DNA of 64,000 bases from Massilia polaris. Its GTDB lineage: Bacteria > Pseudomonadota > Gammaproteobacteria > Burkholderiales > Burkholderiaceae_D. Below are positions 25,108 to 33,679 of this stretch, piece after piece (positions within the stretch are counted from its first letter, which is position 1; the number at the start of each line of letters is the position of its first letter). The notes under the pieces are model-generated. The model did not search any database, was not told the DNA's origin, and saw only the letters and a program-made list of their open reading frames with translations. The translations under genes and the position numbers were made by a program. Location of the stretch: positions 62,001-126,000 of the forward strand of contig NZ_JABBGG010000007.1 in the NCBI RefSeq assembly GCF_012927275.1, read 5' to 3'.

Positions 25108-26419
25108 ATGCTTGCGCGGCCGGCAGCGTGATGACGAAGCGCGCGCCGCCCAGCGGCGACTCGGCCACCGCGATGGTGCCGCCGTGCAGCGTGACGGCCT
25201 TCTGCGCGATCGACAATCCCAGGCCGAAGCCGCCGGTGGCGCGGTCGCGGCTGCGGTCGAGCCGATAGAAGGGCTCGAAGATCTTTTCGCGCTCTTCCGC
25301 TGGAATGCCGGGGCCGTCGTCATCGACCACGATCTCGATGCTGCCGTCGGCGAGGCGGCGCGCGCCAAGTTCCACCCGGCCCTGCGCGTACTTCTGCGCA
25401 TTGCGCATCACGTTGCCGATCGCCCGCGCCAGCAGCCGGCGGTCGGCCGTCGCCTCGCCGAGGCCGACCAGTGGCCCGAACGACGGGACCGGGCCGGCCG
25501 GGTCGAGCGCATCGCGGCAGCCGGCCAAAGCCGCTGCGAGGTCGAAGGTTTCCAGCTGCAGCGCCTGCGGGCTGTCGAGCCGGGTCATGCTGAGCAGTTC
25601 GCCGACCAGCGCGTTCAGTTCCTGCAGGTCGCCTTCCATCGCGGCGATACGGCCTTCCAGCGCCGGGTCGCCGGCGGCGCCGCGCAGCAGTTCAAGCGCG
25701 AACTCCAGCCGCGCGATCGGCGTACGCAGTTCATGCGAGACCGAGTGCACCAGGTTGCGCTGGGCGTCCAGCAGCCCCTCGATGCGGGCCGCCATGTGGT
25801 CGATCCGTTCGGCCAGCGGATAGATGCTGGCGCTGGGCCGCATGTGCGCGCGCGCCGACAGGTCGCCGGCGCCGAAGTCGTCCGCCACCTTCGACAGCGC
25901 CTGCAAGCCGTTCCAGTGCGAGCGCGACCACATCGCGATCGGAATCAGCAGGGCCAGCGCGACGATCACATAACGCACCGCCTCCATCTCGAGCGCCAGC
26001 CCGACGTCGATCGGCAGGTCCTGCGCATGGATCACGTCGGCTTCGCTGCCGATGTACTTGTGGCCGGTCAGGTCGACGCGCCGGTAGAACGCCTTGGTGT
26101 CGGCGTCCAGCACGACGGCGCCGCTGTCGAGGGCGCCCAGCTGGGCGGCGTCGAGGCGCGAGCGCGCCTGGGTCAGCGGAATCAGGTCGAGTTTGACGCC
26201 CGACACCTCGCGCACCTTGTTCAGGCGTTCCAGCCATTCATCGGTGGGGGCTTTGTCGACGTACTGCTCAAGCAAAAAGATCTGGGCGGCGGCCTGGCGG
26301 CGCGCGATATCGTCGAGCGGATCGCCGAACAGGCGGCTCATCGCGAAGTAGATGACGAAGGTGGCGGCGGTGATCGACAGCATCACCAGCATGAAGAAAC
26401 GGAAGAAAATGCGGTTCAC
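25106..26419 (-). CDS. rstB: RstB-like sensor histidine kinase
   Basis: A 437-residue kinase. Membrane helices lie near residues 4-27 and 147-165, with a periplasmic sensor loop between. The HAMP region has FGAGDLSARAHM, a pattern close to RstB. HisKA has SVSHELRTPIARLEF with His229; the ATPase shows N (GNVMRNAQKYA), DDDGPGIP and GGFGLGLSIAQ. The GTG at 26419 was chosen because AGGAG lies upstream and the first helix begins at once; an ATG at 26500 would add 27 unlikely residues. Its likely partner, the RstA-like regulator at 29595, is on the same strand but three genes away. Confidence 0.88.
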   Translation of the reverse strand: MNRIFFRFFMLVMLSITAATFVIYFAMSRLFGDPLDDIARRQAAAQIFLLEQYVDKAPTDEWLERLNKVREVSGVKLDLIPLTQARSRLDAAQLGALDSGAVVLDADTKAFYRRVDLTGHKYIGSEADVIHAQDLPIDVGLALEMEAVRYVIVALALLIPIAMWSRSHWNGLQALSKVADDFGAGDLSARAHMRPSASIYPLAERIDHMAARIEGLLDAQRNLVHSVSHELRTPIARLEFALELLRGAAGDPALEGRIAAMEGDLQELNALVGELLSMTRLDSPQALQLETFDLAAALAGCRDALDPAGPVPSFGPLVGLGEATADRRLLARAIGNVMRNAQKYAQGRVELGARRLADGSIEIVVDDDGPGIPAEEREKIFEPFYRLDRSRDRATGGFGLGLSIAQKAVTLHGGTIAVAESPLGGARFVITLPAAQA

Positions 26420-26499
26420 AGCCGCCGGCTCCTGTACTGCCCGATATCCCTGGCGTTGAACAAACTTGCCGAAAACATAGTTTTTCTCCCTGAAGCGCA

Positions 26500-26650
26500 T
26501 TGTATAAGAGCAGCGCGTTCCGTGGGGAATTACAAATCCACGACAATTGCCTTACATGTCACGGGTGAATGGAAACCCGCCAGTGCCTAAGATAGGCACA
26601 TGGATTTTCCGTTTGCCCACTGATACGACAAGTGTCGTGGGCTTTTTTTA
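26500..26650 (+). ncRNA. Possible small RNA with two hairpins (orphan terminator)
   Basis: In the gap before the lipoprotein gene there is a perfect hairpin GTGCCTAAGATAGGCAC (26583-26599), then GCCCAC...GTGGGC with inner ACGACA/TGTCGT (26615-26642) followed directly by T7. The second is a good plus-strand intrinsic terminator, yet no plus-strand gene ends nearby. A -10-like TATAAG sits at 26503. The start is not determined; the 5' limit is a guess. Confidence 0.35.
26615..26650 (+). terminator. Orphan intrinsic terminator
   Basis: GCCCAC (26615-26620) pairs with GTGGGC (26637-26642), with an inner ACGACA/TGTCGT stem, and a T7 run follows. It lies 58 bases before the lipoprotein start and has no obvious upstream plus-strand gene. 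Confidence 0.65.
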
Positions 26651-26707
26651 TTCTTGTTCAGTCTGGGCGTAATAAGCGCTGGCCGGTGTGAGGGGAGCGT
26701 TGGTAGC

Positions 26708-27943
26708 ATGAGGATTCTGGAGCGTATGATTGGCGCGGTGCCGCTGGCCGGCGTCGTGTTGCTGTCGAGCTGCGGAGGCGGGGGCGATGGCGCCCGCCTG
26801 CCAGACCGGCAAGCCAGTCCAGCAGTCATCGTGGGTCAACCGGCTCCATCCGCCAGCACCATCCCGGCTGAACTGTTCTTCACGCGCGCCCGCGAGGAAG
26901 TCTGCGCCAATACGCGCAACCGCCTGTTCGTGATCGACGGCAAGCAGGTATTCTGGGACCGCGCCGGCACCTGCGCCGACAATTCCTACGCCCAGCGCCT
27001 GTATGGCGCCACGCCTGACGCATTGCTGTGCGAAGCGGGCGACTCCATCATGGGGCCGCGCATCAGCTGCAGCGACGTGGGCGCGCGCGCCATGTTCGAC
27101 ACCATCCTGAAAAACCTCGGCAGCGCTGACCTCGGCCTCGGCAGCGCCCACACGGTTGAATTGCTGAGTTTCCAGCCGGAAAAGCGCGAACCGGTGGCCT
27201 TCACGCAAGTGGCCGAGGACGCCTTCTCCGGCGTGCATGAGGCAAAGACGGTCGTGGTTCGCGACGAAGCCGCCTGGTCCAGCCTGTGGGCCGCGCACAG
27301 CAACGGCCGCAGCCCGGCGCCGGAGAGGCCGCGCGTCGATTTCGGCAGCAAGATGCTGGTGGCGGTGTTCGGCGGGCAGGGCGGCAATGGGTGCCGCCAG
27401 GTGCGCATCGACAAGGTGATGGCAGGCTCGGGCAAGGTCGTGGTCAGTTTCGACGAACGCGACCTCGCCACCTTTGCGGTCTGCACGCAGGCGGCCAGCG
27501 CGCCGATGGCGGCCGCCGCCATCCCGCGCAGCGACGCCGTGGTGGAATTCGTCAATATCAATCCGGTGCAGCTGGCGTTCAGGGAACTCGACCGCAGCAG
27601 CCGCTCGCTGCTGGTCCAGCCGAAAAACATGGTGGCGCGCGATGGTGCCGCATTTGCCGCGCTGTGGGCCGAACACGGCGGCGCGATGCCGCTGCCGCAG
27701 GTGGACTTTACGCGCCACATGGTGATCGGCGTCTTCCTGGGCAGCCGGGAAAACGGCTGCCACTCCACCGCGATCGACAGTGTGGTGCGGGCGAACGGCA
27801 AAATTACCGTGGCGCGTACCGACACCGCGCCCGGGCCGGGCGTCATGTGCACGCTGGCGATCGTGCATCCGGCGCACATTGTGATGGTCGAGCGCTCCGA
27901 GGCTCCTGTCGAGTTTACGTCACAGGTAAAGGTCCTCAAGTAA
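26708..27943 (+). CDS. Lipoprotein with two PrcB-like domains
   Basis: A 411-residue putative lipoprotein. The start ATG 26708 gives a short signal ending in LLSSC, a lipobox, with the Cys near residue 21. Two repeated domains follow (about 180-290 and 300-411), each with the pattern 'ARD-A-W--LWA-H ... VDF--M-V-VF-G--GNGC', which I read as the C-terminal domain of protease-complex subunit PrcB. The first 130 residues have paired cysteines and no known motif. PrcB partners the PrtP protease in Treponema; no protease gene is beside it here. Confidence 0.65.
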   Translation: MRILERMIGAVPLAGVVLLSSCGGGGDGARLPDRQASPAVIVGQPAPSASTIPAELFFTRAREEVCANTRNRLFVIDGKQVFWDRAGTCADNSYAQRLYGATPDALLCEAGDSIMGPRISCSDVGARAMFDTILKNLGSADLGLGSAHTVELLSFQPEKREPVAFTQVAEDAFSGVHEAKTVVVRDEAAWSSLWAAHSNGRSPAPERPRVDFGSKMLVAVFGGQGGNGCRQVRIDKVMAGSGKVVVSFDERDLATFAVCTQAASAPMAAAAIPRSDAVVEFVNINPVQLAFRELDRSSRSLLVQPKNMVARDGAAFAALWAEHGGAMPLPQVDFTRHMVIGVFLGSRENGCHSTAIDSVVRANGKITVARTDTAPGPGVMCTLAIVHPAHIVMVERSEAPVEFTSQVKVLK

Positions 27944-28011
27944 GGGAATTGTTGGGTTGCCGGGCGGTACGCCGTAAAATGGCGTCCACCCGAACTCCGA
28001 CACAATGATAA

Positions 28012-28878
28012 ATGGATAAGCTTCTCGCCCTCGCCCTGGCCGGTGCATGCAGTGCAGCTGCTGCCCAGACGCCCGCCAGCAACCCGATGCCCGACGGCAG
28101 CCGCGACATGTATGTCGGGCTGGGCGCCGTCACGGCCCCGGTGTACGAGGGCTCGGGCCAGCGCCGGGTGCGGGCCTTGCCGGTGTTCCAGGCCGCGTGG
28201 AGCAACGGGCTGTTCGTTTCCGGCCTGAGCGCCGGCATCCACTTGTCGAACCAGCCGTCGGTCGAATACGGCCCATTGCTGGCAATCCAGCCGCGCCGCA
28301 GCGAGTCGGGGCTGTCGGGCGACGTCGGCATGGTGGTCACTGGATCGGACTGGACGCTGGGCCCGCCGGATGTGCAAGGCCCATTCAAGTCGCACAACGG
28401 CGATGGCCACCGGCTGATGGGCATGGACGTGCAGCGCACGCGCCTGCAGGCGGGCGGCTTCTTCAATTACTACCCGATGCCGCAGGTTCGCCTGACCAAC
28501 AGCGTGCTGTATGGTTCCGGCAATGGAGGCAACGGCGCTTTGTGGCGCGTGGGGCTGCAGCACGCCAGCAGGCACCTGGCGCCAAACCATTTCGTCTCGG
28601 TCGGGGTCGGCATGACTGTGGCCAACCGCAACCACAACCAGGCCTATTTCGGCGTCACCGAGATCGAGTCGGTGCGCGGATTGAATAAGGAATTTGCGGC
28701 CAGCGGCGGTGTCAAGGACGTGCACCTGAACGTCCGCTGGAACTGGTCGTTCAGCCCGTCCTGGCTGGTGACCACCGGCGTGCAGGCATCGCGCCTGCGC
28801 GGCAGCGCCGCCGATAGCCCGCTCACCGAGCGGCCGACCAACCTGACCGTCTCGACGGCCCTAGCTTACCGTTTCTGA
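28012..28878 (+). CDS. MipA/OmpV family outer-membrane protein
   Basis: A 288-residue beta-barrel. The signal peptide is short (residues 1-18, AAA-Q). The family pattern VGLGAVTAPVYEGSG opens the mature protein and the final strand ends in a Phe (TALAYRF), required for barrel insertion. MipA links lytic transglycosylases to peptidoglycan synthases in E. coli; OmpV proteins are often induced by salt or antibiotics, and MipA-type genes are often near RstAB-like systems. Here it lies between the two halves of such a system, next to the DUF2987-like gene with a two-base gap. Confidence 0.85.
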   Translation: MDKLLALALAGACSAAAAQTPASNPMPDGSRDMYVGLGAVTAPVYEGSGQRRVRALPVFQAAWSNGLFVSGLSAGIHLSNQPSVEYGPLLAIQPRRSESGLSGDVGMVVTGSDWTLGPPDVQGPFKSHNGDGHRLMGMDVQRTRLQAGGFFNYYPMPQVRLTNSVLYGSGNGGNGALWRVGLQHASRHLAPNHFVSVGVGMTVANRNHNQAYFGVTEIESVRGLNKEFAASGGVKDVHLNVRWNWSFSPSWLVTTGVQASRLRGSAADSPLTERPTNLTVSTALAYRF

Positions 28879-28880
28879 CC

Positions 28881-29585
28881 ATGCGCGTTTACCGTCACCT
28901 TCCGGCTGTTGTTGCCATGCTGCTTGCGGCAGGCAGCGGTGCGGCCAGCGCTGCGGCGACCGGGGAGTGGGTCAGCTATCGCGACGCCTACCGCGCGATG
29001 GTGGTGTTCGAGAAATACGGCCAGCCGAAGAACTTCATCCAGAGCCACTACCAGGTGATGCCGCGCGAAAAAGGCGTCAGCCTCGACGGCGTGCAGCTCA
29101 GCCTGCAGGGCAAGACGATGCAGCTGAACCTGCCGCTCGACGCCGCCGGGCGCTCCGTGTTCCCCTTCCTCAAGGCAGCCTACGACGAGAATGCCGCGCT
29201 GGTGCTGAGCCGCAAGGTCGGGCAGTACGTGTTCCGTCCGCGCATATCGATCATCGTCCAGGCCGACGGCCTGTATGAAACTGCGCACCTGCGCGCCGCC
29301 TGCGAACAGGCGCTGGCCTGGCAACGCCACACGGACGCCTCGGCTGGCGCGAAGAAATGTGTCGGTGTGCGCTTCGCCTTCACCGGCGCGGCCGGCGAAC
29401 CGGAGGTCAGGCTGAGGAGGGGAGCTGCGGGAGACACGGTGCTGCCGGCAGTGACGGGCGCGGCGTTCAGCGACGATCCGCACGCCGCCTTCCGCGTGGT
29501 CAACTACCGCTTCGCCGAGGGCGCCGACAAGGGGCAGGTCGTGATGACCGATGCGCCGCTGTCGATCGCGGCGCTGATCGAGTAA
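28881..29585 (+). CDS. Exported DUF2987-like protein
   Basis: A 234-residue exported protein. Residues 1-25 are the signal peptide (ASA-A). The body has short beta-like segments such as GVSLDGVQLSLQ and the pattern LPLDAAGRSVFPFLKAAYDENAALVLS, which resembles DUF2987 of periplasmic proteins of unknown role. Two Cys (RAACEQ, KKCVG) may pair. It follows the MipA-like gene by two bases, so they are likely one transcript, and it is convergent with the RstA-like regulator. No enzymatic motif is seen. Confidence 0.65.
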   Translation: MRVYRHLPAVVAMLLAAGSGAASAAATGEWVSYRDAYRAMVVFEKYGQPKNFIQSHYQVMPREKGVSLDGVQLSLQGKTMQLNLPLDAAGRSVFPFLKAAYDENAALVLSRKVGQYVFRPRISIIVQADGLYETAHLRAACEQALAWQRHTDASAGAKKCVGVRFAFTGAAGEPEVRLRRGAAGDTVLPAVTGAAFSDDPHAAFRVVNYRFAEGADKGQVVMTDAPLSIAALIE

Positions 29586-29594
29586 GCGCCGGGC

Positions 29595-30281
29595 TTAGGT
29601 CCAGGCCGACGGCGAGAACAGGTAGCCCTCGCCCCACACCGTCTTGATTTTTTCCGACTCGGTATCGTCGAACTTGCGGCGCAGCTTGGAGATGCAGTTA
29701 TCGATGCTGCGGTCCAGGCCATCGAACTCGATCCCGCGCATCTTCTTCAGCAGCGCATCGCGCGACAGCACCGTCCCGGCCGCCTCGGCCAATACCAGCA
29801 GCAGCTTGTACTCAGTATTGCTCAGCACACACGGCTGGCCGCGCCACGTGACGCTGCGGTCACTGGTAAAGATCGACAGCGCGCCGAAGGCCAGCACGCC
29901 GGTCTCGGGAGCTGCCTTGTTCTGGGCGCGCCGCATCAATGCGCGCAGGCGGGCCAGCAGCACGCGCGGCTGCACCGGCTTGTTGACGAAATCGTCCGCG
30001 CCCTGTTCCAGTCCGGACACCTCGTCATACGAATCCTCGCGCGCGGTCAGGATCAGGATAGGCACGTCGCCCAAGTCGCGCAACTGGCGGCACACCACCA
30101 TGCCGTCGAGGCCGGGCAGCATCAGGTCGAGGACCACCACGTCGGGGGAGAGTTCGCGGAAGCGCTGCAGCGCCTCGTCGCCGCGTGTCACGACGTCGAC
30201 CGAAAACTCGTAAGCCGTCAGGTACTCCGTCACCAGCTGCGCCAGGCGCGCATCGTCTTCAACCAGCAATAATTTATGCAT
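29595..30281 (-). CDS. rstA: RstA-like OmpR-family response regulator
   Basis: A 228-residue regulator. The receiver domain has the acidic pair EDD (9-10), phosphoacceptor Asp52 in VVVLDLMLPG, Thr in LTAREDSYD and Lys in VNKPVQP. A winged-helix output domain fills residues 130-225 (ALLKKMRGIEFDGLDRSIDN, ending VWGEGYLFSP). The receiver and wing read like RstA. The kinase partner RstB-like gene lies at 25106-26419, same strand, separated by three plus-strand genes. The two are normally adjacent, so this arrangement is unusual. Confidence 0.87.
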   Translation of the reverse strand: MHKLLLVEDDARLAQLVTEYLTAYEFSVDVVTRGDEALQRFRELSPDVVVLDLMLPGLDGMVVCRQLRDLGDVPILILTAREDSYDEVSGLEQGADDFVNKPVQPRVLLARLRALMRRAQNKAAPETGVLAFGALSIFTSDRSVTWRGQPCVLSNTEYKLLLVLAEAAGTVLSRDALLKKMRGIEFDGLDRSIDNCISKLRRKFDDTESEKIKTVWGEGYLFSPSAWT

Positions 30282-30388
30282 AAGGCTCTCCTAACCGATC
30301 ATTTTATAAGAGCAAGTAGCAAAAAAGGCGATTGCAGGAACAAGACGACAATACGATACATGTTGATGACAACTTCAGGGGCCACGTG

Positions 30389-30420
30389 ACGGGGTCCGTC
30401 CCCGGGGACAGACCCCGAAG
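30389..30420. repeat. Palindromic repeat, copy 2 (near-identical core to 3325-3362)
   Basis: CGGGGTCCGTCCCCGGGGAC followed by AGACCCCG, an almost perfect palindrome with one mismatch between arms. The core matches the copy after hldA. It lies between the regulator and the sodB terminator. Confidence 0.7.
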
Positions 30421-30435
30421 TGAGGAAGATTGGCG

Positions 30436-30462
30436 AAAAAAATCCGCCGGAGCGGATTTTTT
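30436..30462 (-). terminator. Terminator of sodB (bidirectional)
   Basis: AAATCCGC / GCGGATTT stem flanked by A7 on one side and T6 on the other, 15 bases past the sodB stop. It can work in both directions. Confidence 0.8.
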
Positions 30463-30477
30463 AGGCGATGCTTTTAA

Positions 30478-31056
30478 TTAAGCGGCGTTCTGGGCGACGA
30501 AGTCCCAGTTGACCAGGCCCCAGAACGATTCGACGTACTTGGCGCGCAGGTTGCGGTAGTCGATGTAGTAGGCGTGTTCCCAGACGTCGCAGGTCAGCAG
30601 CGGGGTGTCGCCAGTGGTCAGCGGGGTGCCGGCGTTCGAGGTGTTGACGATGTCGACCGAACCGTCCGCTTTCTTGACCAGCCAGGTCCAGCCGGAACCG
30701 AAGTTGCCGACGCACGACTTGGTGAATTCTTCCTTGAACTTGTCGAACGAGCCCCACTTGGCGTTGATCGCGTCAGCCACGGCACCAGTCGCCTGGCCGC
30801 CGCCCGCCGGCTTCATGCAGTTCCAGTAGAACGTGTGGTTCCATACCTGGGCCGCATTGTTGAACACGCCGCCGCTCGATTTCTTGACGATCTCTTCGAG
30901 CGACATGCTTTCGAACTCGGTGCCCTTGATCAGGTTGTTCAGGTTCGTCACATAGGTCTGGTGGTGCTTGCCGTAGTGGAACTCAAGCGTTTCCTTGGAG
31001 ATGTGCGGTGCAAGGGCGTCCATCGCGTATGGCAGTGCCGGCAGGGTATGTTCCAT
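30478..31056 (-). CDS. sodB: Iron superoxide dismutase
   Basis: A 192-residue Fe/Mn superoxide dismutase. Metal ligands: His27 (LEFHYGKHH), His about 74 ([10 protein letters not shown]), Asp about 157 and His about 161 ([11 protein letters not shown]). Gly/Ala context [13 protein letters not shown] and the Gln in [14 protein letters not shown] (about residue 70) are typical of the iron enzyme. It is cytoplasmic (no signal). AAAGGACAAC precedes the ATG and a possible -10 TACAAT lies upstream. It is downstream of xseA on the same strand, a pairing common in Burkholderiales. Confidence 0.93.
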   Translation of the reverse strand: MEHTLPALPYAMDALAPHISKETLEFHYGKHHQTYVTNLNNLIKGTEFESMSLEEIVKKSSGGVFNNAAQVWNHTFYWNCMKPAGGGQATGAVADAINAKWGSFDKFKEEFTKSCVGNFGSGWTWLVKKADGSVDIVNTSNAGTPLTTGDTPLLTCDVWEHAYYIDYRNLRAKYVESFWGLVNWDFVAQNAA

Positions 31057-31166
31057 GTTGTTGTCCTTTTATTGATTGGGAATGCGTTATTTCTTCAGAA
31101 ACGACGCTTATTGTAATTCGTCTCAGCTTTCATTGCACATTGCTTCGCGCCGGAAAAAAAACGGGC

Positions 31167-32528
31167 CTAACCGAGCGCCTTCTGCACACTCGCTACGCCG
31201 ACCTCGGCAGTACCTTCGGCCAGCCGCACCGTCAACGCTTCGCGTATGCGGATATCGTCAGGGGAGCGCAGTACCTTGCCGCGGCTGTCGCTGACAATGG
31301 CATAGCCGCGCTCAAGCGTGCGCTGCGGGTTGAGCAGCTCGAGCTGGGCCGCCAGCGCGCCCAGCGCATCGCGGCGCTGCCCAAGCTGGCTGGCGATGCT
31401 GGCAGCGCAGTGGCGCTGCTGCGATGCGAGTTCGGCGCGCAGCGCCCGCACGTCGGGACGGTGGCGCGCCCAGCGCGCGCGCAGCTGCGCCAGCGCGAAA
31501 CCGTGGCGGTTTACCGGCGCGCGCACCGCATGGGTGAGCGCGGTCGACAGCGCGACCAGCTTCAGGCGCTGGTGCCCGATCTGCGCGGAGGGACTGAGCA
31601 GGCGGCGCGTGTAGTTGTCGAGGTTGAGGTTCGCTTCCGACAGCATGCGCCGCATCGCGCGCCGCAGGTCGGTGGCGTCGCCCGACAGCGACGCCATCCA
31701 GTCGGCACGCGGGGTGGCCGCCAGTTCGGCCGCCGCCGTCGGCGTGGCCGCGCGCATGTCGGCGGCGAAGTCGGCGATCGTGAAGTCGGTTTCGTGGCCG
31801 ACGCCGGCGATCACCGGCATGCTGCAGCCGGCAATCGCGCGCGCGACTACTTCTTCGTTGAAGCTCCACAGGTCTTCGATCGAGCCGCCGCCTCGCACCA
31901 CCAGAAGCACGTCGACTTCGGCGCGGTGCGAGGCGGTCGCGATGGCGTCGGCGATCTTCTGGGCCGCCAGCTGGCCCTGCACCGGGGCAGGGTAGAGCAC
32001 GATGCGCAGGTGCGGGGCGCGGCGCTGCAGCGCCGTCAGCACGTCGCGCAGCGCGGCCGCTTGCGGGCTGGTGACGATGCCGACCGAGCGCGTGAACATC
32101 GGCAGCGCGCGCTTGCGGTCCGGGTCGAACAGTCCCTGCGCGGTCAGCTTGTCCTTCAGGCGCAGGAAGGCTTCATACAGCGCGCCGACGCCGGCCCGGC
32201 GGAGCGCCTCGACATTGATCTGGTAGTCGCCGCGCGCGCCATACAGCGTCACCAGCGCGCGCACTTCGACCTTGTCGCCTTCGCGCGGGATGAAGCCGGC
32301 GAACTGGGCGCGGCCGCGGAACATCACCGCGCGCACCTGCGCCGCATCGTCCTTGAGCGTGAAATACCAGTGGCCGGAACTGGCGCGCGTGAAGTTCGAG
32401 ATCTCGCCGCCGATCCAGGTCAGCGGAAAGCTGCGCTCCAGCAGCCGCGCCACTTGCGCGTTCAGCGCGGTCACGGTCAGTACGGGCGGGGCGGCGTGGC
32501 CAGGGTCGGCGTCGGGGATTGTTTGCAT
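31167..32528 (-). CDS. xseA: Exodeoxyribonuclease VII large subunit
   Basis: A 453-residue protein. The N-terminal OB-fold (about 15-115) has [19 protein letters not shown] and [20 protein letters not shown]-type pattern; the catalytic region (about 125-320) has [31 protein letters not shown] and [14 protein letters not shown]; the C-terminal helical tail binds the small subunit. With XseB it degrades single-stranded DNA in repair and recombination. xseB is not in the window. Length matches the family (about 455). Confidence 0.93.
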   Translation of the reverse strand: MQTIPDADPGHAAPPVLTVTALNAQVARLLERSFPLTWIGGEISNFTRASSGHWYFTLKDDAAQVRAVMFRGRAQFAGFIPREGDKVEVRALVTLYGARGDYQINVEALRRAGVGALYEAFLRLKDKLTAQGLFDPDRKRALPMFTRSVGIVTSPQAAALRDVLTALQRRAPHLRIVLYPAPVQGQLAAQKIADAIATASHRAEVDVLLVVRGGGSIEDLWSFNEEVVARAIAGCSMPVIAGVGHETDFTIADFAADMRAATPTAAAELAATPRADWMASLSGDATDLRRAMRRMLSEANLNLDNYTRRLLSPSAQIGHQRLKLVALSTALTHAVRAPVNRHGFALAQLRARWARHRPDVRALRAELASQQRHCAASIASQLGQRRDALGALAAQLELLNPQRTLERGYAIVSDSRGKVLRSPDDIRIREALTVRLAEGTAEVGVASVQKALG

Positions 32529-32627
32529 GGGCTTGAAGGTGTTTCGATGATGCTATTGTCGCAAATCCGTCATGGTATCAAGATCTCGGCAGATGTGATT
32601 GATTTTCAAAGAAAGCTGAGTGCCGCG

Positions 32628-33536
32628 CTAACGACCCAGCCCTCGCTCCCGTATCAGTTCCACCATCCAGTCCACAAACACTCGTACACGGGTACTCAGG
32701 TGGCGGTTGGGGGCATACACAATCGACAGCGGAACGCTGGCAGCCTTCCAGTCGCGCAGCAGCGGCACAAGCAGGCCCGAGGCGATGTGCTGCTCCGCGA
32801 TAAAGGCCGGGGAATGCATCACTCCCAGCCCCGCCAGGCCCGCGGCAAGCATTGCATTGGTGTCGTTGATGCCGACAAAATGCCGTGCCTTTACCTTGAC
32901 GCGCTCGTTGCCACGCACCAGTTCGATCGGCAGTTGCCGTCCCGTGCCCGCGAAGAAATAGCGGACTAACAGGTGGCCGTTCTCGAGGTCCGACGGATGG
33001 TTCGGCACGCCGTGCTTGCGCAGGTACCCGGGTGTCGCGGTGGTGACAAACGGCATGTCGCCGATATGGCGCGCGATCAACGATGGATCCGTAACCGTAC
33101 CGCTACGCAGCACGCAATCGACCCGGTCGCCTAGCAGGTCCACGGGGCGGTCGCTCACGCCGATGTCGATCTGCAGATCCGGATAGCGGCGCTGGAATTC
33201 CGGCAGCGCAGGTATCACCAGCACGGTCGCGATGGTCGCACCCATGTCGACCCGTAATCTTCCGCGCGGATTCGACTGGGCGCTGGCCAAGGCCAGGTCG
33301 GCCTCCTGCCATTCGTCGATCAGGCGCGCCATGCGCTCGTAATACGCGGTGCCGTCGTTGGTCGTCGACACGCGCCGCGTCGTCCGGTTCAGCAGCTTGA
33401 CGTGCAGGTGGGCCTCCAGCGCCTGCACCAGCTTGGTCACCGTGTTGCGCGGCAGGTCGAGCGCGTTGGCCGCTTTGACGAAGCTGCCGGCCTCCACCAC
33501 CGCTGTAAATGCCCTTACCGCCAGGAACTGATCCAT
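32628..33536 (-). CDS. LysR-family transcriptional regulator
   Basis: A 302-residue LysR regulator. The N-terminal winged helix has FTAVVEAGSFVKAANALDLP and VTKLVQALEAHL; the effector-binding domain follows (about 90-295). ATG 33536 (MDQFLAVRAF) is the standard LysR start; an upstream in-frame ATG at 33650 lies in the intergenic operator region. It is divergent from the quinone oxidoreductase gene with 143 bases between, and a perfect inverted repeat sits in the gap, so it likely controls that gene. Confidence 0.9.
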   Translation of the reverse strand: MDQFLAVRAFTAVVEAGSFVKAANALDLPRNTVTKLVQALEAHLHVKLLNRTTRRVSTTNDGTAYYERMARLIDEWQEADLALASAQSNPRGRLRVDMGATIATVLVIPALPEFQRRYPDLQIDIGVSDRPVDLLGDRVDCVLRSGTVTDPSLIARHIGDMPFVTTATPGYLRKHGVPNHPSDLENGHLLVRYFFAGTGRQLPIELVRGNERVKVKARHFVGINDTNAMLAAGLAGLGVMHSPAFIAEQHIASGLLVPLLRDWKAASVPLSIVYAPNRHLSTRVRVFVDWMVELIRERGLGR

Positions 33537-33592
33537 TCCGGCCTCTCCGATTATCACGTTATTGGGAACACCGCTGTCATTTATAACAGCTT

Positions 33593-33611
33593 TATCACCG
33601 CAGTGGTGATA
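33593..33611. promoter_or_regulatory. Probable LysR operator between divergent genes
   Basis: TATCACC-GCAGT-GGTGATA is a perfect 7-bp inverted repeat with the T-N11-A spacing expected of LysR-type operators. A second dyad GCTGT...ACAGC is at 33573-33590. Confidence 0.5.
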
Positions 33612-33679
33612 CCTATACTTCGATCCATGATCTGCTGTATGCGGGCACAACGCTTCGCCGGCCAGACAAGGAGAATGAC

